Position numbers and translations under genes: made by a program | The notes under the pieces: model-generated | What the model was told of the DNA's origin: nothing | The model's database searches: none | What the model saw: only the letters and a program-made list of their open reading frames with translations | From: a virus | Length of the DNA: 55,018 nucleotides | Direction: 5' to 3' (one strand) | Virus record (IMG/VR): IMGVR_UViG_3300031787_000155 | Span: 1 to 55,018 of that record | Part shown: positions 25,132-33,734 of the stretch, piece after piece | How positions within the stretch are numbered: position 1 is the stretch's first letter | Layout of the letters: each line of letters opens with the position of its first letter

Positions 25132-25969
25132 CCTATCCACGGCTTCAGAGGTCTTTCAATTTGAGTCCTCGGCTTCTCCTTGGCTTTCAGATTTCTCTGT
25201 AAAATTTCCAAAGACTCCAGAGCTTGACCTAATACTTATAAGCGCAGATCTTTATCAAGAACAAGAAGCACACGATATCTTAGTTCTTACCTTTAAAGGT
25301 AAGTCTGAAGCCGATAACATCAGCATTGTATCTTCTGATCCAGTAGAGTTTAAATATGATAGCGCAGGAACAAACTCTACATTCCAAGGATACGTCTATC
25401 AAATAAACCCGGTGTCAACAGTAAAAGCACACGTTACTGAGATATGGTGCGTATCTGCATCAGCAGTGCTAAAAGACAGTGATCAAGTTGTATTTAAAAA
25501 AGTAACGGCTGATCAGGTGATAACAAAAATTGCTAAGAAAAGGGGCATGACCGCCGTAACTCAACGGCATCCCCGCCTACGAGAATCTATTGTCCAAGCT
25601 GGACAAACCGATTGGCAAATAATGAGACGCCTTGCAAAGCAAACCGGTTTTGCTTTAAGAACAGAAAACACCACCGTATTTTTTGTATCTAAAGATAAAA
25701 TTTATCAGGATAAAAAAGCTAAAGCTCCATACTTTAGATACGTAGATGGATTAACAAAAGAAGAACGACAAGTTGGTACTTGCTTTAGATTTACTCCAAA
25801 TCTTTCTGACGATTCATTAGAAACCGGAGTACGTGTAGATCGAGTAATGACCGGCACTAATGCCTCTTCCGGAGGAATCATATCTACTAGCCACGCTACA
25901 AAAGATTATGCTGGAAAAGAAAGTTTAGGAAAAGTAGTACCAAGCAAGGAGTACTTTGATGCCATCTAA
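25118..25969 (+). CDS. baseplate hub protein, N-terminal part of gpD/gp27-like hub
   Basis: The ATG at 25118 is preferred over a TTG at 25082 because AGGA lies 8 bases before it and the upstream extension only reads the LysM gene in another frame. The 283-residue protein contains QGYVYQINPVSTVKAHVTEI and GQTDWQIMRRLAKQTGFAL, the latter a hallmark of late-control-D-type hubs. It ends with a Gly/Ser-rich linker and a KEYFDAI tail. The remainder of the D-like fold appears in the next gene, which overlaps by 11 bases. Confidence 0.75.
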   Translation: MSIDNLSTASEVFQFESSASPWLSDFSVKFPKTPELDLILISADLYQEQEAHDILVLTFKGKSEADNISIVSSDPVEFKYDSAGTNSTFQGYVYQINPVSTVKAHVTEIWCVSASAVLKDSDQVVFKKVTADQVITKIAKKRGMTAVTQRHPRLRESIVQAGQTDWQIMRRLAKQTGFALRTENTTVFFVSKDKIYQDKKAKAPYFRYVDGLTKEERQVGTCFRFTPNLSDDSLETGVRVDRVMTGTNASSGGIISTSHATKDYAGKESLGKVVPSKEYFDAI

Positions 25970-26576
25970 ATCTACAAAGTATTCTAAGGTTAGTTCTAGT
26001 AGTAAACCAAAAGCAAAATACAAAAAACATCACGTGCACGAAGTTACTACAAGCTTAACAGAAGCAAAAGCAATTGCCAATGATTTGGCAGAAACTAAAC
26101 GATATGCGTATAGAGCTACAGCTACGCTAGTTGGTAACGCTGGAATACGTCCTTACGACCCAATTTATATTGATGGCCTACCAAACGGAATGTCTGGATA
26201 CTGGACAGTTCTAAAAGTTGTTCATAGATTTGGAAGAATACCTGCTAACTACATGCTTGAAGTAGAGTTAGGTACCGACGTGCTTGGAGAAGAAAACCCT
26301 AAAGCTTACAAATCTGTAGAAACTAGGGATGTTAATTCGGAATTAGCTGGACAAAATATTGTTCCAGCAGAGTCCGTATTAGTTGATTACGCTTTTTCTG
26401 TAAATGATACTGAGTTATATAAGCCACCTATTGAATCAGTAAATATAAAGCCACGAGATACGGCGGTAACCCCAGCAGTAAACTCTCCGGATTTATACCA
26501 AGACTCTATACCAGACTTTTCTGCGGTAAAGAGAAGCACATCTTGGCAAGCTACTAAAGCAAGCAGGGTGCTATGA
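25959..26576 (+). CDS. baseplate hub protein, C-terminal part of gpD-like hub
   Basis: The ATG at 25959 has AAGGAG 7 bases upstream. The 206-residue protein has a Lys/Ser-rich head (KYSKVSSSSKPKAKYKKHH) followed by an oligomerising beta domain (ATLVGNAGIRPYDPIYIDGL; GYWTVLKVVHRF) as in the last third of gpD-type hubs, where a single polypeptide is more usual. A Pro/Thr-rich tail follows. Both parts seem intact, so the split is probably genuine and not a sequencing frameshift. Confidence 0.7.
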   Translation: MPSKSTKYSKVSSSSKPKAKYKKHHVHEVTTSLTEAKAIANDLAETKRYAYRATATLVGNAGIRPYDPIYIDGLPNGMSGYWTVLKVVHRFGRIPANYMLEVELGTDVLGEENPKAYKSVETRDVNSELAGQNIVPAESVLVDYAFSVNDTELYKPPIESVNIKPRDTAVTPAVNSPDLYQDSIPDFSAVKRSTSWQATKASRVL

Positions 26577-27367
26577 ACGGGAGAGAAATTAATGACCTTA
26601 ACTATATGCAAGATCCTTTAGGAAGAGTCAGATTTTTTGGAGTGTACTCAGGTAGAGTTGTGGACGTAACTGATCCCCTTAAAAAGGGTCGCATAAAGGT
26701 TCAAGTTCCTCAAGTAACTGGAACTGAAAGCTCTGGTTGGCTTGACCAAGTAACAGGAAAAATTGCGGATGTAAATATGCCGTATGGAACTTTTACGTCT
26801 TCGTCTACCCAGACTATTACAACTTCTATAGCAGCAATTACTGGTTGGACAAAACAGAATGCTAATAAAATTACTGTGAATGGAACACAGATTGTCATAC
26901 CTGAAACAGGAACTTATTTAATAAACTCCTTAGCTACTTTTACAAAAAACTCTTTGGGTCAAAGCAACATATCTTTATCTTTAAGAAAAAACGGGATTGC
27001 CGTAGCCAATACCACTCAAACAGTAACAGCTTTAGGATGGATCAGCGAACACACTATAACGGCGTATACTCATGTAGCCCCATCTGGTGGGGGTACAGTT
27101 ACCGGTAACCATACAGATATGGTAATCAACCATAATGGAACTGCTCCAATACACCAGGTATCTCTTGCCTATACCCTGGAACTAAAAGCAAAAGATTATC
27201 TAGAGGTGGGGTGCCAAGGATCTTCTGCGGGGGCGGCTCTATCGGGCAGTGCTATTACTTCAGTAAATTTTGTAGGAAAGTTTGTACCTAAAATTGGATC
27301 AAATGTGTGGGTTATGTTTGAGGGTGGAGATCCCGAATTTCCCGTATGGATAGGAGCTAAAGCATGA
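26573..27367 (+). CDS. gp5/gpV-like spike OB-fold protein with inserted C1q-like domain
   Basis: The N-terminus has the OB-fold signature of baseplate spikes (FFGVYSGRVVDVTDPLKKGR then IKVQVPQV, about residues 21-49). The C-terminus has its other half (FVPKIGSNVWVMFEGGDPEF, PVWIGA, about 236-262). Between them, about residues 68-230 form a jelly-roll-like domain with GWTKQNANKITVNGTQIVIP, TGTYLINSLATF and LSLRKNG, as in C1q/TNF-type modules. Thus a binding domain seems to be inserted inside the OB fold. It overlaps neighbours by 4 bases on both sides. Confidence 0.8.
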   Translation: MNGREINDLNYMQDPLGRVRFFGVYSGRVVDVTDPLKKGRIKVQVPQVTGTESSGWLDQVTGKIADVNMPYGTFTSSSTQTITTSIAAITGWTKQNANKITVNGTQIVIPETGTYLINSLATFTKNSLGQSNISLSLRKNGIAVANTTQTVTALGWISEHTITAYTHVAPSGGGTVTGNHTDMVINHNGTAPIHQVSLAYTLELKAKDYLEVGCQGSSAGAALSGSAITSVNFVGKFVPKIGSNVWVMFEGGDPEFPVWIGAKA

Positions 27368-27759
27368 GAGCAATAAATTACCCGTTTACCCTAGACCTTT
27401 TTGGAAAACTAGAGGCGGTAACCACCGAGTCTAAAATTTATATGGATAGGATGCTGACACTACTATCCACCCCCAAAGGTCAACGACCATGGAATCCGGA
27501 CTACGGCACAGACATAGCTAGCGCTTTGTTTGAAAACGATAATGACTTTTATACGGCTGCTAAGGTAGCCATTACCGAGGCTATGGATCGGTGGCTTCCA
27601 GAACTTCGTATTACTAGCCTAGTCCTAGATGAAATTAGTTCTGAAGGCTATGCGAATATAACCATCGTAGCGGCACTTCCAAACGATAGACTTACCTCTG
27701 TTACCATAAGTAGCGCAGTATTTGGCGCTAATGGACTCATAGAAAGCGCGGCTCAGTAA
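27364..27759 (+). CDS. baseplate wedge protein, gp25/gpW-like
   Basis: The 131-residue protein has the gp25 pattern: a short N-terminal part, KIYMDRMLTLLSTPKGQRPWNPDYGTDI in pieces, where R-P-x-(N/x)-P-x-(Y/F)-G is diagnostic, then a helix (AAKVAITEAMDRWLPEL) and beta strands (ITSLVLDEIS). It forms the sheath initiator on the baseplate. The gene is coupled by ATGA and by an overlapping TAATG. Confidence 0.9.
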   Translation: MRAINYPFTLDLFGKLEAVTTESKIYMDRMLTLLSTPKGQRPWNPDYGTDIASALFENDNDFYTAAKVAITEAMDRWLPELRITSLVLDEISSEGYANITIVAALPNDRLTSVTISSAVFGANGLIESAAQ

Positions 27760-29291
27760 TGCAAATAGATTACACCTCTAGAGACTATGAGGCTTTGCGT
27801 GCTGATTTAGTTCGTTTAATAAACCAACGAACTAACTTTAACTGGGATGCTGAGGATGAGTCAGATTTTGGGGCAGTCCTTCTTGACGCCTTTGCTTATA
27901 TGGGCGACATCATGTCTTATTACCTAGACCGAGTAGCAAACGAAACTGGGGTTGATACGGCAGTAAAGACGGAGACCCTCCTTAAATTTGCAGAACTTTA
28001 CGGCTATAAACCCTCAGGACCTACCCCCGCAGAACTATTAGTTACTTTTTTAAATAATGGAGATGTTAACGTAACCCTACCTGCTGGTACTCAAGTAATG
28101 GCCCCACTAACTACAGGTAACTATAGCGAAGTGTATTTTGAAACAGTTGAGGCAATAATTGCGTTGCAACCTGGACAAAGCATCTCAGTATTAACACGAG
28201 AAGGAAAAACAGTTAACACAGATCGTCCAGATTTAATTAGCCCAACTACATATAAGCCCCTTCCTGTAAGCGTAGGAACATCCGATGGATCCTCCGCTCA
28301 GGAGTTTGATCTATTTGACACCGGAATTGTAGACAATAGCTTAGTTGTGTACGTAGGACAAGGAACCGCTTTTACGCCGTGGACATACGTAGAGTCTCTT
28401 GCAGATTCTAGTCCACGAGATTTGGTGTTTACTACAAGGTTAAATGCAGACGGTACTACCACGGTAATATTTGGAGATGGCGTCAATGGATTAATTCCTC
28501 AGGCAAACCAATTAATCAGTGCACTTTATAAAGTAAGCATCGGCATAGCTGGAAATATATTTGCTGATAAGATAGAAGAAGTTACCTTTATTCCTGGCAA
28601 TGGAGATCCTGAAGTTCTTTCTTTAATTGGAGTAAGTAACGGATCTGCCGCTGTCGGTGGAGCAGATGCTGATTCTGGGCCACAGCTTAGAAAAAAAATT
28701 AAGGGCGCAATTATATCTAAAAAACGAGCAATTACTTTAGCTGACTTTGAGTACCTAGCAAATACAGTGGCGCAGGTAGGTCGTACAAAAGCTATTGGTG
28801 CGGTATATACAAACATCACCCTATATATGCAACCACAAGACGACGGAACTGTTACTCCAGGTATTGTGAACTCTGTTGCTACAAATTCATGGACAGAAAT
28901 AAAAAATAGAGTAGAAAACTACTTAGACGATAAAATTCCTGTGGGAACTACAGTAACCGTACAGGCCCCAACATATGTTCCCGTATACTTAACCTTAGCA
29001 GTAACAATAAGCAATTCCTATAAACAATCCGCTGTAAAGCTGAACATATCAAAAGCTCTTTTAAATGCTGGAGGTCTGTTCTCCTATGAGAATAGTGAAT
29101 TTGGTAAAACAATAACTATGTCTTCTGTAATCTCTACCGTGGCCCTAATTCCAGGTGTAGAAGACGTAACCTTGGTCAAGTTCAATACAACTAACGCGGC
29201 ATCTGTCGGTACAATCTCATTAAGTGCAGGACAACTTGGATACCTTCTGCCTACTAACCTTGTATTCAACCTAACCGGTGGAATAGCCTAG
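27759..29291 (+). CDS. baseplate wedge protein, gpJ/gp6-like
   Basis: The 510-residue protein belongs to the Baseplate J family: IDYTSRDYEALRADLVRLIN at the start, DFGAVLLDAFAYMGDIMSYY with DRVANETG, TLLKFAELYGYKPSGPTPA, then FGDGVNGLIP and KKRAITLADFEYLANTV. It builds the ring around the hub that triggers sheath contraction. It shares a base with the gp25 stop (TAATG), the standard J-after-W order. Confidence 0.95.
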   Translation: MQIDYTSRDYEALRADLVRLINQRTNFNWDAEDESDFGAVLLDAFAYMGDIMSYYLDRVANETGVDTAVKTETLLKFAELYGYKPSGPTPAELLVTFLNNGDVNVTLPAGTQVMAPLTTGNYSEVYFETVEAIIALQPGQSISVLTREGKTVNTDRPDLISPTTYKPLPVSVGTSDGSSAQEFDLFDTGIVDNSLVVYVGQGTAFTPWTYVESLADSSPRDLVFTTRLNADGTTTVIFGDGVNGLIPQANQLISALYKVSIGIAGNIFADKIEEVTFIPGNGDPEVLSLIGVSNGSAAVGGADADSGPQLRKKIKGAIISKKRAITLADFEYLANTVAQVGRTKAIGAVYTNITLYMQPQDDGTVTPGIVNSVATNSWTEIKNRVENYLDDKIPVGTTVTVQAPTYVPVYLTLAVTISNSYKQSAVKLNISKALLNAGGLFSYENSEFGKTITMSSVISTVALIPGVEDVTLVKFNTTNAASVGTISLSAGQLGYLLPTNLVFNLTGGIA

Positions 29292-29304
29292 AAAAGGAAA
29301 AATA

Positions 29305-29847
29305 ATGCCAGCCTCATTTCCCACGTCGGTAAGAAGCTTTACTACAAAAGTAGATCTTCAAGATACCATTCTTGCTGATCACATTAACTCGCTACAAGAT
29401 GAAGTACGTGCCATTGAAATTGCTCTTAATGGAACAGTTGATGCTACTAATGGTTTATTAACTTCAAACTATACAGGAACGTTTGCCTCTACATCTTCTT
29501 GGAATTCTTTGGATGAGCGCATATCAAATATTGAACGTGGCTTGGTAAATGGCGTTCCTACTTCCCCATATTTGCTTAAGGCTGGGGATAACATGACTGT
29601 AGCTAACGTTGTTGCGTTAACTTTAAAAAATAGCTCAGCCACGGTAACAAGCAACTTATTTGAAGCATATAACTCTACCAATACTCTTGGGTTTAATCTA
29701 AACGGAAATGCTCAACCTAAGGTTGGAACAGCAAATGTTTTATACGTGGGTAGCTCTGAATACAACACGTTAAACACTACCGCTAACGAAGCATATGCAA
29801 CAGCCCAAGCAGTTAGGTTTGACCCTTTCCTTCTAGCCGGAATGTAA
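29305..29847 (+). CDS. baseplate/tail fibre connector protein
   Basis: The 180-residue protein has the pattern FTTKVDLQDTILADHINSLQ followed by DEVRAIEIALNG, a trimerising N-terminal helix common in fibre or baseplate-tip proteins. A short beta domain and a C-terminal ATAQAVRFDPFL follow. AAAAGGAAAAATA precedes the ATG. It lies between gpJ and the gpI-like protein, so a fibre attachment role is likely. Confidence 0.65.
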   Translation: MPASFPTSVRSFTTKVDLQDTILADHINSLQDEVRAIEIALNGTVDATNGLLTSNYTGTFASTSSWNSLDERISNIERGLVNGVPTSPYLLKAGDNMTVANVVALTLKNSSATVTSNLFEAYNSTNTLGFNLNGNAQPKVGTANVLYVGSSEYNTLNTTANEAYATAQAVRFDPFLLAGM

Positions 29848-29851
29848 CTAA

Positions 29852-32494
29852 ATGGGTCGTTATTCGTTTGTTGTATACGGACAGGCTGGACTTAAATATG
29901 GCCAGATAGAAAACAATCGTGCGTACTATAACGGAAATCTTAGGGCTATTCCACTTACGTATGGTGCAGTTTATCTATATTGGAGCTCTGTATTAACAGA
30001 CCCAGAAAAAGAATTAAGTCCGGGAGTAGCTGCAACAGTTACGCACTGGAGAATAAACAGAAATTTTAGCGGTGCGGCTGATGATCCTTATGATGGGACA
30101 ATTGTCGATAGTGGAACCATTTCAAATTATAGGACTACCGCTATAGATGGACCTTTGGATGGAGGAAGACAGGTAACCTATTCTCTTTGGATATTCGACG
30201 GCGATGATTGGATTAACTGCGGAAACACCTCAACTGTAATTGTAGATGAGTCAGTAACCCCTACTTTAGTAAAAATAGAAAAGTGGTTGCCAGCTGCCTG
30301 GCTAAATATAGAAGGAGACGAAATAGGTGAGCCTGATGACACCTATTTAAATGACGTTCTTTCTGGGTATGCTTTTGCGTACGATAAGTTAAGAACCGAA
30401 GCTAAGGTACTAGAGTTATCAATGGACTATAAGTACACCCCCGTTGAACTATTACAATCTAAAATAGAAGAACGTGGGTTTAGTTATGAACCTGTTTTGG
30501 GAGACATTTACCACAGAAGCGTGTACCGAGTTAGTGAAAAAGTAAATGCAACTAAAGGAAGCACACAGTCTATACAGTCTTATGTAACCGCTCTTACTCA
30601 CTGGGTTCCAGAAATAGAAGTTGGTAAAAATCTTCTTTTAAATTATAATGATTCTTCTTTTGAAGAGTCAATTGGAAATTGGGTAACCTCTGTAGGTAAT
30701 TTTGCGCAGGTAAAGTACTCTGATTCTTTTGCCACAGTTGGTATAGCTATAGGTCCACCTAGCCCAGAACTGTTTTACAATCCTGGGTTTAATCCTAGAT
30801 CTATAGGGTTTGGTTGGATTCATGGACACAACACTTCTCCAGTTCTTAATTTACCTTCAACCTCTGCAGATAAAGTTTTATACGGGGTGCCTGTAAAACC
30901 TGCAACTAGATATAGATTTACTGGTTGGTTAAGAATAAAAGACTCTAGTAAAACCGGATCAGTTGCTGCAAAGATCAATTGGTATGACAGAGCAGGTACT
31001 TTGATATCTTCAACAGCAAATAATACAGCGCTAACTGGTACAACTACTTGGCAAGAATTTGCATCAAAATCGGACTCTGGAGTAAATGGCCAACTGTCAC
31101 CGGATAACGCGGCGTATGCATCTATAGCCCTTACCTTTACAAATAACAACAATCAAGTTGAATACTTTATAGACATGTTGCAGCTTGCAGTTGCTGATGG
31201 AACCACTACGTTTGAAGATGCAAGAAAAGTTCTTATATACGCAGCTGGAGATAAAACTAATCTTATTCACAACCCGTCTTTTGAAAATAATACAAATTTT
31301 TGGACACCGCACGACGGCACTTTGACTAGGGTAACCACGCCAGCTTACGCAATCCATAGGGGTTCTTATGCTGCACAGTTTGTTGCTTCAACTACAGATA
31401 GGGCTGGAATAGTAAGTGATTGGATGCCGGTAAGAGCCGGACAAGCATATACATTTACTGCTTATGTTAGTGCTCAGTCCTCAAAAGAAATTACAGCTCG
31501 TCTTGAATTTTCTTCATTACAGTCTGCTGAAGATCAGTCTCAAATTCTTTCTGATGAGGACGGGGACTATTACCCTACAGGCTCTTATTACGTAGAGGCT
31601 ATAGAAGAAGAAGTATCAACTTCTGCTACTAGAGTACAGGTAACTGCTATAGCCCCTACCTATGTAATAGACGCGGGAGCGCCGTCAGCAAAAGTTTCTT
31701 TATTTTTAACTAATCCAGAAGTTGGAGATATTTTTTATGTAGACGGAGTACAACTAGAACGTAGTGGAGTAGAGTCTACATACTTTGATGGAGATGGCGC
31801 AAATATTCCGGCTGATCCTATCAATGAAGAAGTTATAGAAACAAGCGATTGTAAGTGGGAAAATGACTCCACATCCTCTGGTCGTAGTTATCGCTGGACT
31901 AATTATGCAGCTAAAGCTGCAAGATTAGTAGACACTATTAGTTTAGTTCTTCCTTATGCTGCAAGCTGGGAACTAAGACCAGGATTACCCACCCCTAAAT
32001 TTCCAGAATTAACACCATCAATTTTACAGTCTCCTTCTTTTGAATCCTCTACTGATGGGTGGAATACTGATTCCTCACTTTTAACTAGAGCAGTATTTAG
32101 AGGAACGCTATTTGACGAGTACTCCACAAATGGAGTTGCTTTTGGAAAAGTTACGTCTACTGCGGCAACTACTTTTGGAATACATAGTGACATAGAACTA
32201 ATAGATACCCTTTCGGGGTATTACGCATCTGTAGCCATTAAACCTGAAAACGCGGATGCTTTTGGAAACTACACATTAAAAGCTAGGTTTTATGATGAGT
32301 CAAATGTTGTTTTACAAACTAAAGTTAAAACAGTACGTATACAGGCACTAAATCGTTGGGCGTATATTTCCGTGTACGCTCCAAAAGCTGAAATTTATGG
32401 GGCGTCTAAAGCTGACATTAAAATTGAATGTACTCCAGATCTTCCTGCCCCAGGTATAGTATTCGACGTGGATAGGGTAATATTCCGTCAATAG
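29852..32494 (+). CDS. gpI-like baseplate protein fused to carbohydrate-binding modules
   Basis: In this 880-residue protein an N-terminal part (about 1-140) is a beta domain. Residues about 150-255 hold the tail protein I fold (YLNDVLSGYAFAYDKLRTEA, VLELSMDYKYTPVELLQSKI). The rest contains at least three jelly-roll modules of the CBM4/9 type, with repeated NPSFEN/SPSFESS and W starts (YNPGFNPRS; IHNPSFENNTNFW; LQSPSFESSTDGW). The product should be a baseplate-borne glycan-binding protein. No active-site motif was seen. Confidence 0.8.
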   Translation: MGRYSFVVYGQAGLKYGQIENNRAYYNGNLRAIPLTYGAVYLYWSSVLTDPEKELSPGVAATVTHWRINRNFSGAADDPYDGTIVDSGTISNYRTTAIDGPLDGGRQVTYSLWIFDGDDWINCGNTSTVIVDESVTPTLVKIEKWLPAAWLNIEGDEIGEPDDTYLNDVLSGYAFAYDKLRTEAKVLELSMDYKYTPVELLQSKIEERGFSYEPVLGDIYHRSVYRVSEKVNATKGSTQSIQSYVTALTHWVPEIEVGKNLLLNYNDSSFEESIGNWVTSVGNFAQVKYSDSFATVGIAIGPPSPELFYNPGFNPRSIGFGWIHGHNTSPVLNLPSTSADKVLYGVPVKPATRYRFTGWLRIKDSSKTGSVAAKINWYDRAGTLISSTANNTALTGTTTWQEFASKSDSGVNGQLSPDNAAYASIALTFTNNNNQVEYFIDMLQLAVADGTTTFEDARKVLIYAAGDKTNLIHNPSFENNTNFWTPHDGTLTRVTTPAYAIHRGSYAAQFVASTTDRAGIVSDWMPVRAGQAYTFTAYVSAQSSKEITARLEFSSLQSAEDQSQILSDEDGDYYPTGSYYVEAIEEEVSTSATRVQVTAIAPTYVIDAGAPSAKVSLFLTNPEVGDIFYVDGVQLERSGVESTYFDGDGANIPADPINEEVIETSDCKWENDSTSSGRSYRWTNYAAKAARLVDTISLVLPYAASWELRPGLPTPKFPELTPSILQSPSFESSTDGWNTDSSLLTRAVFRGTLFDEYSTNGVAFGKVTSTAATTFGIHSDIELIDTLSGYYASVAIKPENADAFGNYTLKARFYDESNVVLQTKVKTVRIQALNRWAYISVYAPKAEIYGASKADIKIECTPDLPAPGIVFDVDRVIFRQ

Positions 32495-32502
32495 GAGGCG
32501 CC

Positions 32503-32763
32503 ATGGAAACAGTCTTTATAGCCGCTTTGGCTTCTGCCTGTTTGCTGTCTGCCATAGAAGGTTTAATACGTCCAATAGGCAAATGGCGCGGTCTAGTGGC
32601 TCTTATAGCCTCTATAGGAGCAGCCCTAGTCCTGGATACTAAGATCCTTTATTTGCCCGTCTATGGGCTTGCAGCGGCCTTTTTAGCCCTAGTCTTTACC
32701 CTCTTGGTAGACGAGTGGAGCGCCCCAGCCCCCAAGTTGCCACCAAGGGTCCCACCACGCTAG
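32503..32763 (+). CDS. small membrane protein, possible holin-like
   Basis: The 86-residue protein begins behind AGGAGG and has three hydrophobic stretches (about residues 4-22, 30-46 and 51-68) followed by a proline-rich tail ending in PPRVPPR. It lies between the last baseplate gene and the replication genes. A holin or membrane anchor is possible, but a separate lysis cassette sits on the other strand, so the assignment is weak. Confidence 0.55.
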   Translation: METVFIAALASACLLSAIEGLIRPIGKWRGLVALIASIGAALVLDTKILYLPVYGLAAAFLALVFTLLVDEWSAPAPKLPPRVPPR

Positions 32764-32766
32764 AGT

Positions 32767-32786
32767 CCTCCTTTGAAGGAGGGCTT
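32767..32786 (+). promoter_or_regulatory. hairpin sequestering the ribosome-binding site of the initiator gene
   Basis: CCTCCTT (32767-32773) is complementary to AAGGAGG (32776-32782), which is the Shine-Dalgarno sequence for the ATG at 32787. Sterically, CCTCC would pair with GGAGG around a TTTGAA loop. There is no T-run, so it is not a terminator. Control of initiator translation by occlusion is a plausible role. Confidence 0.5.
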
Positions 32787-33734
32787 ATGAAATCACCCGC
32801 ATCAGATCCGCGGTTATCAAAACGAGCCGTGGGATTTTTTTATTTCTATTTAGAAATCGGTAGAGTCATATCTGCTGAGGAAGCTGTGGATCGCCCGGAT
32901 GTTAATGAGGGACGAGACGCAATACGTAGCGCTATGAAAGAACTTGAATTAGCTGGTTATATCAAAATGGAACAGCATCGAGTAAAAGGTCAATTCCGCA
33001 CCTATTGGAAGTTTGCTGAAGAAGACCTTAATATGCCTTATGTAAAGAAAACCAGTGACGGGTTTTCCGTCAGCGGTTTTTCAGGCAGTCTATACATTAA
33101 TAGTGGGACAGTCGCTAGTACTAATACTAGCGATAAGTCACTTAGCTTAAAGAGAGATAAAGTACTACGTACTTTATCTCTAGGTCCTGACGGACGGGAA
33201 GGAGAAGATATGGGTTGGCCTTTTGAAGAAGAAGATTCAACATCGCCAAAGAAGAAAGTCGCCAAGGAGATGGACGCAACACCAGGCGCCGTAGGAAAAA
33301 TTGAAGACCGTCAAGCACGACTAAACGCAAAGTACAAGCGCACAAAGTTTGAGGCAGTCCCTAAACACATGCGCCGTAACGAACGTGTTGAAGAGGACTG
33401 GGATGTTAACGACATCATCGCAGAGTTTTATGACTTGCTTCGTGAAAATGTTCCCGGAGTTCCCGGGCAGATTAATCGTGATCATCTACGCAACTGGATG
33501 TTACGCATGTTTGGAGAAGGATCTACAAATGTGGGAATGCTAAAAGCAGTTCGCATGTTCTTTAAAGATCCACGATTAATTCGTGATGCTGGAATCGGTG
33601 AGCCATTGTGGCGTCGGTTTGTGGCATACTACGGAACTGTTCATGGAATTGTGCACCGCGATCAGCAACCTGAGGGCGATGCAGAAGCTATGAAACAACA
33701 TCAGGAAAAGATGTTGAAACTACTGGAGGGGTAA
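32787..33734 (+). CDS. replication initiator-like protein with winged-helix domain
   Basis: The ATG at 32787 is chosen over an upstream in-frame start at 32715 because GGAGGG lies just before it. The 315-residue protein has an N-terminal winged-helix-like domain (KRAVGFFYFYLEIGRVISAE, IRSAMKELELAGYIKM) like phage replisome organisers. A Ser/Thr-rich linker (about 90-150) is encoded by dyad-rich DNA. A C-terminal helical domain (EDWDVNDIIAEFYDLLREN; LRNWMLRMFGEG) is like initiator regions that bind helicase loaders. It is followed at once by a DnaC-like ATPase. DNA binding is inferred. Confidence 0.72.
   Translation: MKSPASDPRLSKRAVGFFYFYLEIGRVISAEEAVDRPDVNEGRDAIRSAMKELELAGYIKMEQHRVKGQFRTYWKFAEEDLNMPYVKKTSDGFSVSGFSGSLYINSGTVASTNTSDKSLSLKRDKVLRTLSLGPDGREGEDMGWPFEEEDSTSPKKKVAKEMDATPGAVGKIEDRQARLNAKYKRTKFEAVPKHMRRNERVEEDWDVNDIIAEFYDLLRENVPGVPGQINRDHLRNWMLRMFGEGSTNVGMLKAVRMFFKDPRLIRDAGIGEPLWRRFVAYYGTVHGIVHRDQQPEGDAEAMKQHQEKMLKLLEG
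33056..33181 (+). other. cluster of three inverted repeats inside initiator gene, candidate replication origin
   Basis: Three perfect dyads lie in 126 bases of coding sequence: TGACGG/CCGTCA (33056-33072, loop GTTTT), TCGCTAGTA/TACTAGCGA (33112-33133, loop CTAA) and AGAGATAAAGTA/TACTTTATCTCT (33153-33181, loop CTACG, 12 bp). They fall in the low-complexity linker of an initiator-like protein, as lambda ori lies in gene O. Whether this is an origin was not tested. Confidence 0.5.

Noticed and set aside
32715-32786. Upstream in-frame start for the initiator gene
   Set aside because: It would overlap the membrane protein gene in another frame; the ATG at 32787 has an excellent ribosome-binding site.
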